From: Shewanella vesiculosa
GTDB lineage: Bacteria > Pseudomonadota > Gammaproteobacteria > Enterobacterales > Shewanellaceae
Assembly: GCF_021560015.1 (NCBI RefSeq)
Contig: NZ_CP073588.1
Location: 1,116,001 to 1,180,000 of the forward strand
Length of the DNA: 64,000 nt
Direction of reading: 5' to 3'
In this document: positions 1-8,704 of the stretch, piece by piece
Layout of the letters: every line of letters starts with the position of its first letter
Numbering within the stretch: the stretch's first letter is position 1
Position numbers and translations under genes: made by a program
Notes under the pieces: model-generated
The model's database searches: none
Seen by the model: only the letters and a program-made list of their open reading frames with translations
What the model was told of the DNA's origin: nothing

Positions 1-38
1 GTCGCCACTAAGCCTTTAAGAAAATGTCTTCTGTTCAT
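1..38 (-). CDS. torA: Trimethylamine N-oxide reductase TorA, first 12 codons only
   Basis: Only the start of this gene lies in the window; it runs off the left edge. Reading leftward from an ATG at 36-38, the peptide begins MNRRHFLKGLVA, a twin-arginine (Tat) signal peptide start as expected for a periplasmic molybdoenzyme. An AGGA ribosome-binding motif lies just upstream. It sits 12 bp after the torC stop, the usual torC-torA order, so the call as the TMAO reductase catalytic subunit rests on the Tat motif plus the neighbour. Another Tat-exported molybdoenzyme is possible but unlikely. Confidence 0.75.
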   Translation of the reverse strand, partial: MNRRHFLKGLVA

Positions 39-50
39 GATGATGTCCTA

Positions 51-1229
51 TTAATGCGCCGACTTATCGAAAGTAGATGAATGCTCTTGTAAGTACTTTT
101 GTACAAGCGCTTGAGTGTCTTGGTCCATGTTGACGAATGCAATCATGCCTTTAAACATTCCAGGCCAGCTATTAGCGTCAAAGTGTGCTTCTGCTGGTTG
201 GGTGTGGCACACACTACAACTTCTGGTATAAGTGGTGCGGGCATAATCCCAAAGTGGCTGTAAATCGTTAATTAGGTAGTCAGCATCTGTCCAAATTTTG
301 GCTTCAACACGCTGCCATGTTAATCCGGTCATGGGGTCTTCTTTCTGTTCAAAAACATTCATTACGCCTTCTTCTAACGCAGCATCTTTTGATAACTGAG
401 CCGACAGAATGTTAAGACCAAAATCGAAATAGATAACACGACCAGCACCAATTTTTTTACGCCAACCATTAATACCAACTAGTACACGATTGCCATTGAT
501 TTCAAGTACCGTCACTTTAGTGGCAATGTTTAACGTGCCAGCTTCAACATCTGTTTTTTGATTAAAATAAAGGGGTTTAGTTAAGGCAGTAAAGTACTGA
601 GCACCAACCACAAGACCAGTTTCGCCAGATCCTACTTGTGCAATAAGTTCTGGTGCACGAGAAGTCCCCATGTCAGGAAGTTTGTGAGCAATACCTTTAT
701 GGCAATCAACACAGCTCTGGTCTATCTCTGCTGCACGCTTCATTTGTTTTTGCGCCAACTTTGACATGTCATCCCATTTCATCGAGTCATAGTTATGGCA
801 GTTTTTACACGCCAAAGAGTTATCACGGTCGAAGCGTTTCCACTCACGGCTAGCCATCTCTAGACGTTTTGATTCAAATTTTTCTTCAGTATTAACAGTT
901 TGCATCAACCAGCCCCACATATCATGTGATGCTTCAATCTTGCGCCCAATTTTACGACTCCAGTTATGAGGCACGTGACAATCGGGGCAAGTGGCCCGAA
1001 CACCAGAGTGATTAGACCAATGCACCGTTTTCTGTAGCTCTTGGTAGGGCTTGCTTTCCATACTGTGACAGCTAATACAGAACTCTTCAGTGTTGGTCAT
1101 TTCCAGTGCAGTATTAAAACCACCCCAGAATATAATCCCCATTAAAAAAGCAGATAGGCTAATTGTGCCTAATGTAAGATATTTGGCAGGCTGGTTTAGC
1201 GTCCGCCAGGTATTAATAAACCATTTCAT
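51..1229 (-). CDS. torC: Pentaheme c-type cytochrome TorC
   Basis: TorC is the inner-membrane-anchored multiheme cytochrome that passes electrons from menaquinol to the periplasmic TMAO reductase TorA. The 392-residue protein has one N-terminal membrane anchor (about residues 18-40) and five CxxCH heme sites: CISCH, CPDCH, CKNCH and CVDCH in the NapC/NirT-like N-terminal half, and CSVCH in the C-terminal TorA-facing domain. Length and heme count match TorC. torE lies 42 bp upstream and torA starts 12 bp downstream, so this is the torECA arrangement. Regulation by the TorSR two-component system is expected; candidate boxes lie upstream of torE. Confidence 0.95.
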   Translation of the reverse strand: MKWFINTWRTLNQPAKYLTLGTISLSAFLMGIIFWGGFNTALEMTNTEEFCISCHSMESKPYQELQKTVHWSNHSGVRATCPDCHVPHNWSRKIGRKIEASHDMWGWLMQTVNTEEKFESKRLEMASREWKRFDRDNSLACKNCHNYDSMKWDDMSKLAQKQMKRAAEIDQSCVDCHKGIAHKLPDMGTSRAPELIAQVGSGETGLVVGAQYFTALTKPLYFNQKTDVEAGTLNIATKVTVLEINGNRVLVGINGWRKKIGAGRVIYFDFGLNILSAQLSKDAALEEGVMNVFEQKEDPMTGLTWQRVEAKIWTDADYLINDLQPLWDYARTTYTRSCSVCHTQPAEAHFDANSWPGMFKGMIAFVNMDQDTQALVQKYLQEHSSTFDKSAH

Positions 1230-1271
1230 AACAGCATCCTTTATAAGATTGACTCATAATTTATTTGAGGA

Positions 1272-1442
1272 TTAGTGCGCAACAACGCCACCAAATGCTT
1301 GGATCATCCAAATGACAAAACCATACGCACTAATGCTGGTTACTGTGATAATGGGAAAGAATAAAAAAATGATAAACCCAAGAGCTTTCAGCTCCTTAGA
1401 CTTCACATTACGTTGGGGATCTACTACGTTTTTTGTTGTCAT
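1272..1442 (-). CDS. torE: TorE, small NapE/TorE-family membrane protein
   Basis: A 56-residue protein with one transmembrane helix (about residues 21-45) and a basic N-terminus, typical of the NapE/TorE family found at the head of nap and tor operons. Its precise role is not established; it is thought to sit with the cytochrome in the membrane. I start it at 1442 (MTTKNVVDPQ), which fits the family; an in-frame upstream ATG at 1496 would add 18 residues not typical of the family. It is the first gene of the leftward tor operon. Confidence 0.85.
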   Translation of the reverse strand: MTTKNVVDPQRNVKSKELKALGFIIFLFFPIITVTSISAYGFVIWMIQAFGGVVAH

Positions 1443-1523
1443 AGCTTGCTCACTTAAAAAATTACCTTTGCTGATGACAGCTATATTAGATAACAATTGT
1501 TAATGGCACTCAGACTGTGGATG

Positions 1524-1556
1524 AATGAACGTAGACAATATATGAAAGATTATGAA
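1524..1556 (-). promoter_or_regulatory. Candidate TorR-box direct repeats upstream of torE
   Basis: On the minus strand there are two TTCATA hexamers exactly 10 bp apart (TATGAA on the plus strand at 1541 and 1551) and a third related TTCATT at 1524-1529. TTCATA is the core of the known TorR decamer. The site lies about 80-115 bp upstream of torE, where an activator would bind. The repeat is visible; TorR binding is inferred. Confidence 0.5.
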
Positions 1557-1874
1557 TAAATAGATTGAGTACCAACAAGAAAGGTTGCGGTAGAAAATAA
1601 CACCGGGGTAGAGACTAGGGAAAGTGAGATTATGGTTTATGCACCGCATCGCTATCTACCATAGCTTTAGACTATTTTGTGGTTTTTTAACCCGTAATTT
1701 TATTCAGGTCTAATAGAGAATTACATTAAACTATTACGATAATAAAAAGCTAAACACTCGATGTGATATGACGTGTGATAACAATGTTAAACAACACCAT
1801 AAAAAAATAGATTAAAATCTGTTAACTACACTATAGTTATTCTATTAATTTGACACTAATGGAGTAATACAAGG

Positions 1875-2003
1875 ATGTTGATTTTAAAGTTTATTTTATT
1901 GTCTTTAATCGTATTTATGCCAACTTCACATGCAGGTGAAACATGGAAAATCGCATCACTAGAGTGGGCTCCTTATGCGGGCTCAACCATCCCAAGTATG
2001 TAA
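1875..2003 (+). pseudogene. 5' remnant of an extracellular solute-binding protein (family 3-like)
   Basis: A 42-codon ORF with an AAGG ribosome site, a clean signal peptide (MLILKFILLSLIVFMPTSHA) and then a mature start reading ETWKIASLEWAPYAGS before a stop. W-K-I-A-(S/T)-x-E-W-x-P-Y is how many periplasmic family 3 substrate-binding proteins begin, and these are normally about 250 residues. The gene is therefore cut after its first 40 or so codons. The break coincides with the inner end of another decayed gene on the opposite strand. I infer deletion or rearrangement. Confidence 0.6.
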
Positions 2004-2202
2004 AGATGCACTTGTACCATGGATTAATACTATGGGTTCTTGATCAGACTTTGGTCCTTCATCTCTTGAGTGAATATTCATCCTGAGAAGCAGGTTGAGC
2101 CCAACGCTTACTCAGCTCTGCAACTGACTTATCAGGTGCTTGATTAAGGCAAGCTAAAAGTACCAACAACAGATATAAAAAATATTTCAACAATTCGAAC
2201 AT
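1983..2202 (-). pseudogene. 5' remnant of an alpha/beta hydrolase, frameshifted and truncated
   Basis: Reading leftward from an ATG at 2202, 47 codons encode a signal/lipoprotein-like N-terminus (LVLLACLNQ) and then SKRWAQPASQ before a stop at 2059-2061. In the next frame the coding continues as RDEGPKSDQEPIVLIHG then TSASLHTWDG, followed by another stop. PIVLIHGTSASLHTW is the oxyanion-hole strand of alpha/beta hydrolases, which are about 300 residues long, so the catalytic Ser-Asp-His part is absent. At least one frameshift and a large deletion have occurred. The inner end abuts or overlaps the solute-binding protein remnant. Confidence 0.7.
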
Positions 2203-2769
2203 TTGTGCACCTTATTATTGTCACAGGTATTATTGCTAATAAATATTAACAGCAGTGTTCCTTAGATTAGATAGCCACTTAAGACTACAATGCAAATGAG
2301 GTAAATCTTTGCTAAGTAGCTTCAAATAATGACAGCCATATAGTTACAATAATGTTAATAGCAGGCTTGCAGCATACACAATGACATTGTTATCACAATA
2401 TCCCCAGAACAAGATGCATTGGCTCTCTTAAGTGCAAAATATAGCTTATATGGTAGAGCTTTATTGGCCGTTAAATATGTTAAAATTTGTTTTTATCACT
2501 ATAAAACAATGAGATAATCTTATTCTAAAGAGTTTGTTAACAAATATTAGCCTAGCTCACAGCATGATATAACTGATATAGAATATATAAGCCAGTTCTG
2601 ACCGTTCTAGGCGGATAGAGGCGCTCTCTGTAGTGAGAGTATTAACGTACTTAGCTTTTTAATCACTTACTAGGCATCGTATAGTTAGTCGCTAAATGTG
2701 ACATGTGTCGAACAAATCTAACTAAAAATCGTTATAGTAAGATCATCTTCGAATTCTTGGGCGCCATAT
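2203..2769. other. Intergenic region without a recognised gene
   Basis: AT-rich and full of stops in every frame. A short plus-strand stretch around 2394-2515 reads open (NDIVITISPEQDALALL) and could be a further gene remnant, but I cannot assign it. An imperfect hairpin, CTCTCTGTAGTGAGAG, lies near 2623-2638. The promoter for the gene at 2770 must lie in the last part. Confidence 0.4.
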
Positions 2770-3129
2770 ATGCTGAAAGTTTTGTTAAATATAGCGATTA
2801 TAATATCACTAGTAGGGCAATTATTGATGCCTAGCTTCGCTATGTCTAATGAAATGTCTATGCCTGCAGAAATGGTCATGTCTGACGCACAATCGAGCCC
2901 ACCTCATCAGTCAGCAATGATGAACACTGACTGTGATAACGAGCCTAATTGTTGTTTAGGTGATATGAGTCAATGCATTAGTCATTGCCATGCGATCGCG
3001 AATACTTTTACGTTTTTTACAGGCATAGAGCTTATCTCTATAGGGCTAACCAGCACGAAGGCCAGCTTGCCTTTATGGGTATCAACCCCTTCTAATCTAT
3101 CAAGCCAAAACCCACCTCCAATAGCTTAA
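2770..3129 (+). CDS. Exported Met/Cys/His-rich small protein, probably copper-related
   Basis: A 119-residue protein with a hydrophobic signal sequence (cleavage likely after PSFA, about residue 25). The mature part is rich in potential soft-metal ligands: many Met residues at 26-52, then CDNEPNCC and MSQCISHCHA, ending in a hydrophobic segment and a Pro-rich tail. Small secreted proteins of this make-up occur beside copper-resistance genes, and a copper regulator, CopA and a cupredoxin lie 0.7-4 kb downstream on the same strand. I infer a role in periplasmic copper binding or sensing; no defined family is claimed. Confidence 0.6.
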   Translation: MLKVLLNIAIIISLVGQLLMPSFAMSNEMSMPAEMVMSDAQSSPPHQSAMMNTDCDNEPNCCLGDMSQCISHCHAIANTFTFFTGIELISIGLTSTKASLPLWVSTPSNLSSQNPPPIA

Positions 3130-3242
3130 TTCTTTATCTAAATTAATTATTTATATTAGTTACCTATATTAATCACCCACATTAATTTATAAAGATTTTT
3201 GTTGCTGTCGTTATCAGCATCAAAAAGTTAACGGAGTTTATT

Positions 3243-3677
3243 ATGAAAAAATTTATTGCTATCTCATTACTATCTTTAGTCAGCTCAGTATCAATGGCTG
3301 CCACTATCTCATTGCCTGATTATTTGATCTTTACTGCGGTCGATGGAAAACCGGTATCAAATAAAAGCCAATTAGAAATCTCTCCTGGTCAACATCTCAT
3401 TGAATTACAGTTTTATGAGTTGTTCTCATCTGGCGCTGATGATACTAATTTCATTAAGTCTGATGCGTTATATTGGAGTTTTAATCTATCTAGAGATGAA
3501 GATATTAAAGTGTATACCAAAGAGATTCTATCTTCGAAAAATGCAAAAAACTTTATCAAATCACCGTTTATAACATTAGAAAGCGCCACTATTAAAGGTG
3601 AAACCGTCAAGTTAGTTAATCACGAAGAGTTAATGGCTATCATCATGAAACAACATAGTAAAATGATGCAGCAATAA
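3243..3677 (+). CDS. DUF2057 (YccT-like) periplasmic protein
   Basis: A 144-residue protein with a standard signal peptide cleaved after SMAA (about residue 20). The mature start reads ISLPDYLIFTAVDGKPV, and then QLEISPGQHLIELQFYELF; a short strand, a (V/A)DGK turn, and a G-Q-H-x-(L/I)-x-(L/F) strand are typical of the DUF2057/YccT family of periplasmic proteins of unknown function. A GGAG ribosome site precedes the ATG. It is followed by a strong terminator, so it probably forms a unit with the Met/Cys-rich gene 113 bp upstream or stands alone. It shares the strand with the copper genes, but no direct copper link is visible. Confidence 0.75.
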   Translation: MKKFIAISLLSLVSSVSMAATISLPDYLIFTAVDGKPVSNKSQLEISPGQHLIELQFYELFSSGADDTNFIKSDALYWSFNLSRDEDIKVYTKEILSSKNAKNFIKSPFITLESATIKGETVKLVNHEELMAIIMKQHSKMMQQ

Positions 3678-3683
3678 CCCTCT

Positions 3684-3715
3684 AATAATAGGGCGCTCTA
3701 ATGCGCCCTATTATT
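3684..3715 (+). terminator. Intrinsic terminator after the DUF2057 gene
   Basis: A perfect 13-bp stem (AATAATAGGGCGC pairing with GCGCCCTATTATT) with a 6-nt loop starts 7 bp after the stop codon and runs into TTAAT. It separates the upstream gene from the merR-copA promoter. Confidence 0.8.
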
Positions 3716-3733
3716 TTAATATTCAAACCTTGC

Positions 3734-3764
3734 TTGACCTGTGTGTTACACATAGGTTTATAGT
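3734..3764 (+). promoter_or_regulatory. MerR-type metal-responsive promoter and operator
   Basis: A -35 box TTGACC (3734-3739) and a -10 box TATAGT (3759-3764) are separated by 19 bp, longer than the normal 17. The spacer carries a dyad with ACCT(G/A)TGTG half-sites ending in AGGT (3737-3757). Over-long spacer plus dyad is the hallmark of promoters that MerR/CueR-type activators untwist when metal binds. It is placed to drive the regulator, copA and the cupredoxin together, so the regulator would be autoregulated. Confidence 0.85.
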
Positions 3765-3803
3765 TAGATGATTATAATGATTAACCTTAGCGGAGGAGGC
3801 TGC

Positions 3804-4274
3804 ATGAAAGTGAACCAACTTGCTATTGAACTAGGTATTAGCGCCGACACAGTGCGCTTTTACACTCGCATTGGCCTACTTAATCCCAATAAATCTCCAG
3901 TCAATGGTTATAAAGACTATGACCATAAAGATAAGTCGCGTATGCAATTTATCTTAAGCGCTCGAAGACTTGATTTTTCAGTTGAAGAAATTAAAGTGAT
4001 TTTTTCAAAAACCGACCATGGTGAAAGTGCCTGCCATCTTGTGCGAACGTTAGTTAAACAAAAGCTGGCTGAAACGGAAAGACAATTTAATGAAATGGTT
4101 AAACTACGCTCAAGGCTTGCACACGCAGTTGAGCAATGGTCAACCATGCCGGATAACTTACCGACAGGAAATATGATTTGCCATTTGATTGAAGGTTCAC
4201 ATCAAACAGATGGCACTCCTGCAAGAATTAATCAGGATGATAAGATTACATTAACACCAACGGAGGTTAAGTAA
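3804..4274 (+). CDS. MerR-family heavy-metal (copper-type) regulator
   Basis: A 156-residue MerR regulator. The N-terminal winged helix reads [18 protein letters not shown], then a coiled-coil dimerisation helix (about residues 78-112) and a C-terminal segment with Cys in [11 protein letters not shown]; a second Cys (ESACHLV) lies near residue 77. These Cys are the likely metal ligands. I start at 3804 because GGAGGAGG lies at ideal spacing; the upstream in-frame ATG at 3768 falls at the promoter -10. The stop overlaps the copA start by one base (TAATG), so the two are translationally coupled. The ligand pattern does not separate a copper from a zinc or cadmium sensor; the CopA neighbour argues for copper. 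Confidence 0.85.
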   Translation: MKVNQLAIELGISADTVRFYTRIGLLNPNKSPVNGYKDYDHKDKSRMQFILSARRLDFSVEEIKVIFSKTDHGESACHLVRTLVKQKLAETERQFNEMVKLRSRLAHAVEQWSTMPDNLPTGNMICHLIEGSHQTDGTPARINQDDKITLTPTEVK

Positions 4275-6520
4275 TGGAACACACAACGCATTCACCTATA
4301 CAGCTCAATATTATCGGCGCAGGCTGCGCTAGCTGTGTTGGTAAAATTGAGAAAGCCATTAAAACCGTACAAGGCGTAGATTCGGCCGATATGAATTTTG
4401 CAGATAGAACGGTACTTGTTACTGGTCAAGCAACTGCAGAGTCCATTATCAACGCGGTAGAAAGTGCTGGCTACAATGCCACTCAAATCCAGGCTGAGTC
4501 GGCAGAAGATGCCATGAATGAGAAAGAACAGGCTGATTTACAACATTATAAAAGTTTATTACGCCATACCATTATCGCTTTAAGCGTCGGTATTCCGTTG
4601 ATGATCTATGGACTTTTTATTGGCGAAATGACGGTATCAAGCCTCTCAGAGCAAATGGTATGGGGGCTGGTTGGTGTAGTTACCTTGGCCATTATGTTGA
4701 TATCCGGTAAACATTTTTATATCGGTGCTTGGAAGTCTTTTTTAAACCATAACGCCAATATGGACACCCTCATCGCCTTGGGAACAGGAACGGCTTGGAT
4801 ATATTCGATGCTAATTGTGGCATTTCCGCAGTGGTTTCCCGAAATGGCAAGACATGTTTACTTTGAAGCAACCACAATGATCATTGGTTTAATTAATCTT
4901 GGTTTAGCACTAGAAGTAAAAGCGCGCGGTAAGACCTCTGAAGCCATTAAGCGTCTTATTGGCCTGCAAGCAAAAACGGCGCGGGTTATCCGTGATGGCA
5001 AAGAAATCGATATCGACATTGCCCAAGTGTTACTTAACGATCATGTTAGAGTCCGTCCTGGCGAAAAAATCCCCGTGGATGGGGTGGTTATTGAAGGTAA
5101 AAGTACCATTGATGAGTCAATGCTGACCGGTGAGCCCATGCCAGTTGAAAAAGCTGTTGATGATGATGTGGTCACCGGTACTTTAAATAAATCTGGCTCA
5201 ATCATATTTAAAGCAACACGGGTCGGAAAAGATACCGCACTGGCGCACATTATTAGTATGGTCAAACGGGCACAAAACTCGAAGCCACCGATTGGTCGAT
5301 TAGCGGATGTCATTGCGGCTTATTTTGTACCAGCCATTATGATCATTGCCATTGTCAGTGCCATGGTGTGGTTTAACGTTGGACCTGAGCCATCAATGGT
5401 ATTTGCCATAGTGTCTGCTACAACCGTGTTGATTATCGCTTGTCCTTGTGCCCTCGGACTCGCAACACCAATGTCGGTAATGGTTGGCGTTGGTAAGGCG
5501 GCTGAATCTGGGGTACTTATTCGTAACGGTGAAGCTTTACAAACGGCCTCTAAAATCACCGCAATGATTTTAGATAAAACTGGCACCATTACCGAAGGTA
5601 AACCGCAAGTTACCGATATTATTCTGGCTCATGCAGACAGTGAAGAGCAGGTAATTGCCTTATCGGCTGGAATTGAAAGTCACTCCGAACACCCCCTAGC
5701 ACAAGCCATTGTTGACAGTGCCAACGCTAGAAGCATTAAAGCCATTAACACTGAACACTTTAATGCCATTTCGGGTCAAGGTGTAGAAGCTCAGATGGAT
5801 GGACAAACATTACTGTTTGGTAATGAAAAACTGATGCAAGACAACAATATTGCGATTAGTGACTACCAAGCCAAGGCCCAAACCTTAGCCGAAGAGGCTA
5901 AAACACCTATGTATTTGGCGCTTGCAGGGCAGTTACTTGCCATTATCGCAGTATCTGATCCGATAAAATCCGATTCAATCGAAGCGATTGCGAGACTAAA
6001 ACTCAGTGGCATTAAAGTGATTATGTTAACCGGAGATAATAAAGCCACCGCAGCCGCAGTGGCGAAGAAAGTCGGTATTGATGACTTTTTCGCTGAAGTT
6101 ATGCCAGAAGATAAAGCCAAAAAAGTCGCTGAACTTCAGCAACAAAATGAAATTGTTGGCATGACTGGCGATGGCATTAATGACGCTCCAGCGTTAGCCT
6201 TAGCCGATGTCGGCTTTGCAATTGGTACAGGTACAGATGTCGCGATAGAAAGTGCCGATATTACCTTAATGCGTGGATCACTTCATGGATTAGCCGATGC
6301 CATAGCCATTAGTAAAGCAACGCTGCGCAACATTAAACAAAACTTGTTTGGTGCATTTATTTATAACGTTGCGGGTATTCCGTTAGCGGCAGGAGTGCTT
6401 TATCCGGTATTTGGTATTTTGTTAAACCCAGTGATTGCCGGGGCGGCGATGGCCTTTTCATCGCTTACCGTCGTCAGTAACGCCAACCGTTTACGTTTGT
6501 TTAAAGCTAAAGAACACTAG
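4274..6520 (+). CDS. copA: Copper-exporting P1B-type ATPase CopA
   Basis: A 748-residue heavy-metal P-type ATPase that pumps Cu(I) from cytoplasm to periplasm. It has one N-terminal heavy-metal-associated domain (residues 8-75) whose metal loop reads GAGCASC rather than the usual GMTCxxC, followed by eight membrane helices. The actuator TGE ([10 protein letters not shown]), the ion-binding [10 protein letters not shown] helix, the phosphorylation site DKTGTIT and the hinge [11 protein letters not shown] are all intact. A GGAGG site lies in the end of the regulator gene, and a cupredoxin gene follows 10 bp later. Expression from the 19-bp-spacer promoter upstream of the regulator is expected. 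Confidence 0.93.
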   Translation: MEHTTHSPIQLNIIGAGCASCVGKIEKAIKTVQGVDSADMNFADRTVLVTGQATAESIINAVESAGYNATQIQAESAEDAMNEKEQADLQHYKSLLRHTIIALSVGIPLMIYGLFIGEMTVSSLSEQMVWGLVGVVTLAIMLISGKHFYIGAWKSFLNHNANMDTLIALGTGTAWIYSMLIVAFPQWFPEMARHVYFEATTMIIGLINLGLALEVKARGKTSEAIKRLIGLQAKTARVIRDGKEIDIDIAQVLLNDHVRVRPGEKIPVDGVVIEGKSTIDESMLTGEPMPVEKAVDDDVVTGTLNKSGSIIFKATRVGKDTALAHIISMVKRAQNSKPPIGRLADVIAAYFVPAIMIIAIVSAMVWFNVGPEPSMVFAIVSATTVLIIACPCALGLATPMSVMVGVGKAAESGVLIRNGEALQTASKITAMILDKTGTITEGKPQVTDIILAHADSEEQVIALSAGIESHSEHPLAQAIVDSANARSIKAINTEHFNAISGQGVEAQMDGQTLLFGNEKLMQDNNIAISDYQAKAQTLAEEAKTPMYLALAGQLLAIIAVSDPIKSDSIEAIARLKLSGIKVIMLTGDNKATAAAVAKKVGIDDFFAEVMPEDKAKKVAELQQQNEIVGMTGDGINDAPALALADVGFAIGTGTDVAIESADITLMRGSLHGLADAIAISKATLRNIKQNLFGAFIYNVAGIPLAAGVLYPVFGILLNPVIAGAAMAFSSLTVVSNANRLRLFKAKEH

Positions 6521-6530
6521 GAGACTCAAA

Positions 6531-6881
6531 ATGTTGATTAATTTACTGTGTATTGCCTTAATCGGTTTTATCATTTGGTGGTTTTGGCTGTATAAACCGT
6601 CAAATGAAACTAAGGTTGATGCCAGCACATCAATAGTGGTTAAAGACGGGGTGTATTCGCCTGCAAGAATTAACATTAGCGCCAATACGCCGACAGAAAT
6701 AACCTTTTTACGCCAAGATAAATCCGGATGTTCCGCCACAGTCTTGCTACCCGACTTAGATATTAGCCAAGATTTAGCACTGGATAAACCCACCAAGGTA
6801 GCATTACCTGCTCTGGAAAAAGGCGAGTATCCATTTCATTGTCAGATGCAAATGTATAAAGGCGTGTTGATCGTTGAGTAA
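6531..6881 (+). CDS. Membrane-anchored cupredoxin-like protein, third gene of the copA operon
   Basis: A 116-residue protein: one N-terminal membrane helix (residues 2-20, rich in Trp) followed by a single beta-barrel domain of the cupredoxin_1 type. The domain retains a Cys in KSGCSATV and a C-terminal cluster YPFHCQMQMYKG, giving Cys, His and Met ligands for copper. I start at 6531, where GGAG precedes the ATG and the family length fits; the open frame extends back to 6435 inside copA but those codons read as copA shadow. Placed 10 bp after copA, it probably accepts or buffers copper at the outer face of the membrane. That function is inferred. Confidence 0.8.
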   Translation: MLINLLCIALIGFIIWWFWLYKPSNETKVDASTSIVVKDGVYSPARINISANTPTEITFLRQDKSGCSATVLLPDLDISQDLALDKPTKVALPALEKGEYPFHCQMQMYKGVLIVE

Positions 6882-6892
6882 GCGTTACCAGC

Positions 6893-6909
6893 CCGTTATG
6901 GCATAACGG
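6893..6909 (+). terminator. Short hairpin after the copA operon
   Basis: CCGTTAT and ATAACGG form a perfect 7-bp stem with a 3-nt loop, 12 bp after the cupredoxin stop. No T-run follows, so termination is only plausible. Confidence 0.35.
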
Positions 6910-6985
6910 ATTGAATAATGAATCTTTGGGGGCATGAACAAAATGACGATCAGAACTTGATAGTGTAATGTCACCCTAAGATTTA

Positions 6986-7004
6986 ATTAATGATTATCGT
7001 TAAT
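6986..7004. promoter_or_regulatory. Fur-box-like sequence upstream of the GST gene
   Basis: ATTAATGATTATCGTTAAT matches the 19-bp Fur consensus at 13 positions by my hand count, including the central AATGATnATC. It lies 42 bp before the GST start codon. In an AT-rich genome such matches arise by chance, so this is tentative. Confidence 0.3.
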
Positions 7005-7045
7005 GTAACGCATGCCTATCGGCAAAATGAATTTACTGAGCAAAA

Positions 7046-7714
7046 ATGACCCAGACAATTGACTTACCCATACTTTATTCTTTAAGAAATTGCCCTTATG
7101 CAATGCGGGCTAGGTTGGCGATTTATGCTTCAGGTCAGCAAGTTCAGCTACGCGATATAGTGTTAAGTAACAAACCTGAGGAGATGCTTAAGGTGTCACC
7201 TAAAGGCACCGTCCCGGTACTAGTTACCACTGATAACCAGGTGATCGATGAAAGCCTAGCCATCATGCAATGGGCATTTTTACAAACAGACCCAGAAGGT
7301 TACACTAACAAAGCTGTCCCCAACGCTTTAGATGAAATGTTGGCTGTTATTGCGATATTTGATAATGAATTTAAAGGTCATCTTGAACGGTATCGCTGCT
7401 CAAAACGTTACCATGAACCCTCATTACCAGAAGATAGACAGCAATGTGAGCGTTATCTTGCCGATCTGGAATCGCGACTCTGTCTGCACCAGTATTTGAT
7501 GTCCGATAAACCAAGCTTAACTGATTTGGCATTAATGCCGTTTATGCGGCAGTTTGCCCAAGTAGAGCGGCAATGGTATCTACAATCTCCCTATCCCAAA
7601 TTGCGCCAATGGTTGAATCATTTTTTGCAAAGTCGGATGTTCAGCAAGGTAATGGTACAAAATTCAATGTGGTTAGACACTAAACAACGCCTAATATTTG
7701 GCGCTGTTGTCTAG
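7046..7714 (+). CDS. Glutathione S-transferase family protein
   Basis: A 222-residue protein with an N-terminal thioredoxin-like domain (residues 8-85) and an all-helical C-terminal domain. The active-site motif is SLRNCPYAMRARLAI, a CPYA glutaredoxin-like motif seen in Cys-type (omega/beta/Grx2-like) transferases rather than Ser/Tyr GSTs. The cis-Pro and glutathione-binding signature KGTVPVLV then DESLAIMQW is present. It probably acts as a glutathione-dependent thiol transferase or dehydroascorbate-type reductase in the cytoplasm; the substrate cannot be told. It is monocistronic, converging on the next gene with an 11-bp gap. Confidence 0.85.
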   Translation: MTQTIDLPILYSLRNCPYAMRARLAIYASGQQVQLRDIVLSNKPEEMLKVSPKGTVPVLVTTDNQVIDESLAIMQWAFLQTDPEGYTNKAVPNALDEMLAVIAIFDNEFKGHLERYRCSKRYHEPSLPEDRQQCERYLADLESRLCLHQYLMSDKPSLTDLALMPFMRQFAQVERQWYLQSPYPKLRQWLNHFLQSRMFSKVMVQNSMWLDTKQRLIFGAVV

Positions 7715-7725
7715 GGCTATTATTT

Positions 7726-8487
7726 TTATTGAGCTTGAGTATTTAAGATTAATTCGGCATAACGCGCCATTGGAATATTGATTTGTTGTTGCAATATTTG
7801 AGCATTACGCATGAGTTGTTCAGTTTCTATTTGGGGTATGGCATTTTTGAATGCCAGAATGATCCTGTTGCCACTGTCAACTTCGAAACTGATTAAGCGA
7901 TGTTCAAATTCTAGCGCAAGTAATGCATCTAACTCTTGTCGAAGTTCTACCGATGTATGCCAAATATTGAGAACTAAAACGCCATTTTCATTGAGTGCAT
8001 TTTTACAATCTCGTAAATAGGATGACTGCACTTGGTTAGGTTCCATGCCTTGTGAGTTATACAAATCTGAAAAAATAACATCACTTTGGACAGTAGTATA
8101 TTTAATGTGATGGACTGCATCGTCTATATGAGTAACGATGCGATGGGTATCGGGTAAATAAAAGTAATCTTTGGCGGCATTGACTACCGCTTCGCGGTAT
8201 TCAACCGCATGGACGTTTATATTAACGAAACTATTGAGTAAACACTTTGCCATCGATCCCGCCCCCAGCCCCATAATAGTGGCGATGTTCACTGTCGGAA
8301 GAAACAATAATCCGCTCATCATGGCTTGGGTATAACCAAGATGTAATCCATTTATATCATTGAGTTTCATGCAGCTTTGATAGATTTTCCCATCGAAGCT
8401 AAGAATACGGCTATTTTTTGTTTGATAAACATAAATTGGGCCGTGCTCATCTTCAGTTGATGAGATGCAGGTTCCTTTGATATCCAT
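7726..8487 (-). CDS. Spermidine synthase-like methyltransferase-fold protein
   Basis: A 253-residue protein with a Rossmann-like SAM-binding fold. The nucleotide loop IMGLGAGSMAKCLLN is followed by VHAVEYREAVVNAAKDYF (acidic ribose-binding residue) and DVIFSDLYNSQGMEP (motif with Asp after a hydrophobic strand). This order matches the spermidine synthase superfamily, including the stand-alone proteins often labelled spermidine synthase in gamma-proteobacteria. The aminopropyl-transfer gatekeeper motif GGGDG is replaced by GLGAG, so true polyamine synthesis is doubtful. Monocistronic on the minus strand. Confidence 0.7.
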   Translation of the reverse strand: MDIKGTCISSTEDEHGPIYVYQTKNSRILSFDGKIYQSCMKLNDINGLHLGYTQAMMSGLLFLPTVNIATIMGLGAGSMAKCLLNSFVNINVHAVEYREAVVNAAKDYFYLPDTHRIVTHIDDAVHHIKYTTVQSDVIFSDLYNSQGMEPNQVQSSYLRDCKNALNENGVLVLNIWHTSVELRQELDALLALEFEHRLISFEVDSGNRIILAFKNAIPQIETEQLMRNAQILQQQINIPMARYAELILNTQAQ

Positions 8488-8704
8488 GGTATTGTTAACA
8501 TCGCTTAAATACGTACATATAACGGGTAGGGCAGTATAGCTGATAATAGACGCGGTAAATTAATTGCTTACGAAGTAAAGCTCTTTTAGTTGATATCAAA
8601 CGGCTAAATTATTCGTGGTTAAGTTAATATAATGTATCCAGAAAGTGACTTTTTTCAAATATAAAACTACTATCATTATTACTACAATAACAAATTGATT
8701 TTTT

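Noticed and set aside
2394..2515. Open plus-strand stretch reading NDIVITISPEQDALALL
   Set aside because: It slightly resembles the end of a CpaB-type pilus protein, but there is no start, and the match is too short to support a pseudogene call.
7726..8487. True spermidine synthase SpeE
   Set aside because: The GGGDG substrate loop is GLGAG and no speD neighbour is present; kept as spermidine-synthase-like only.
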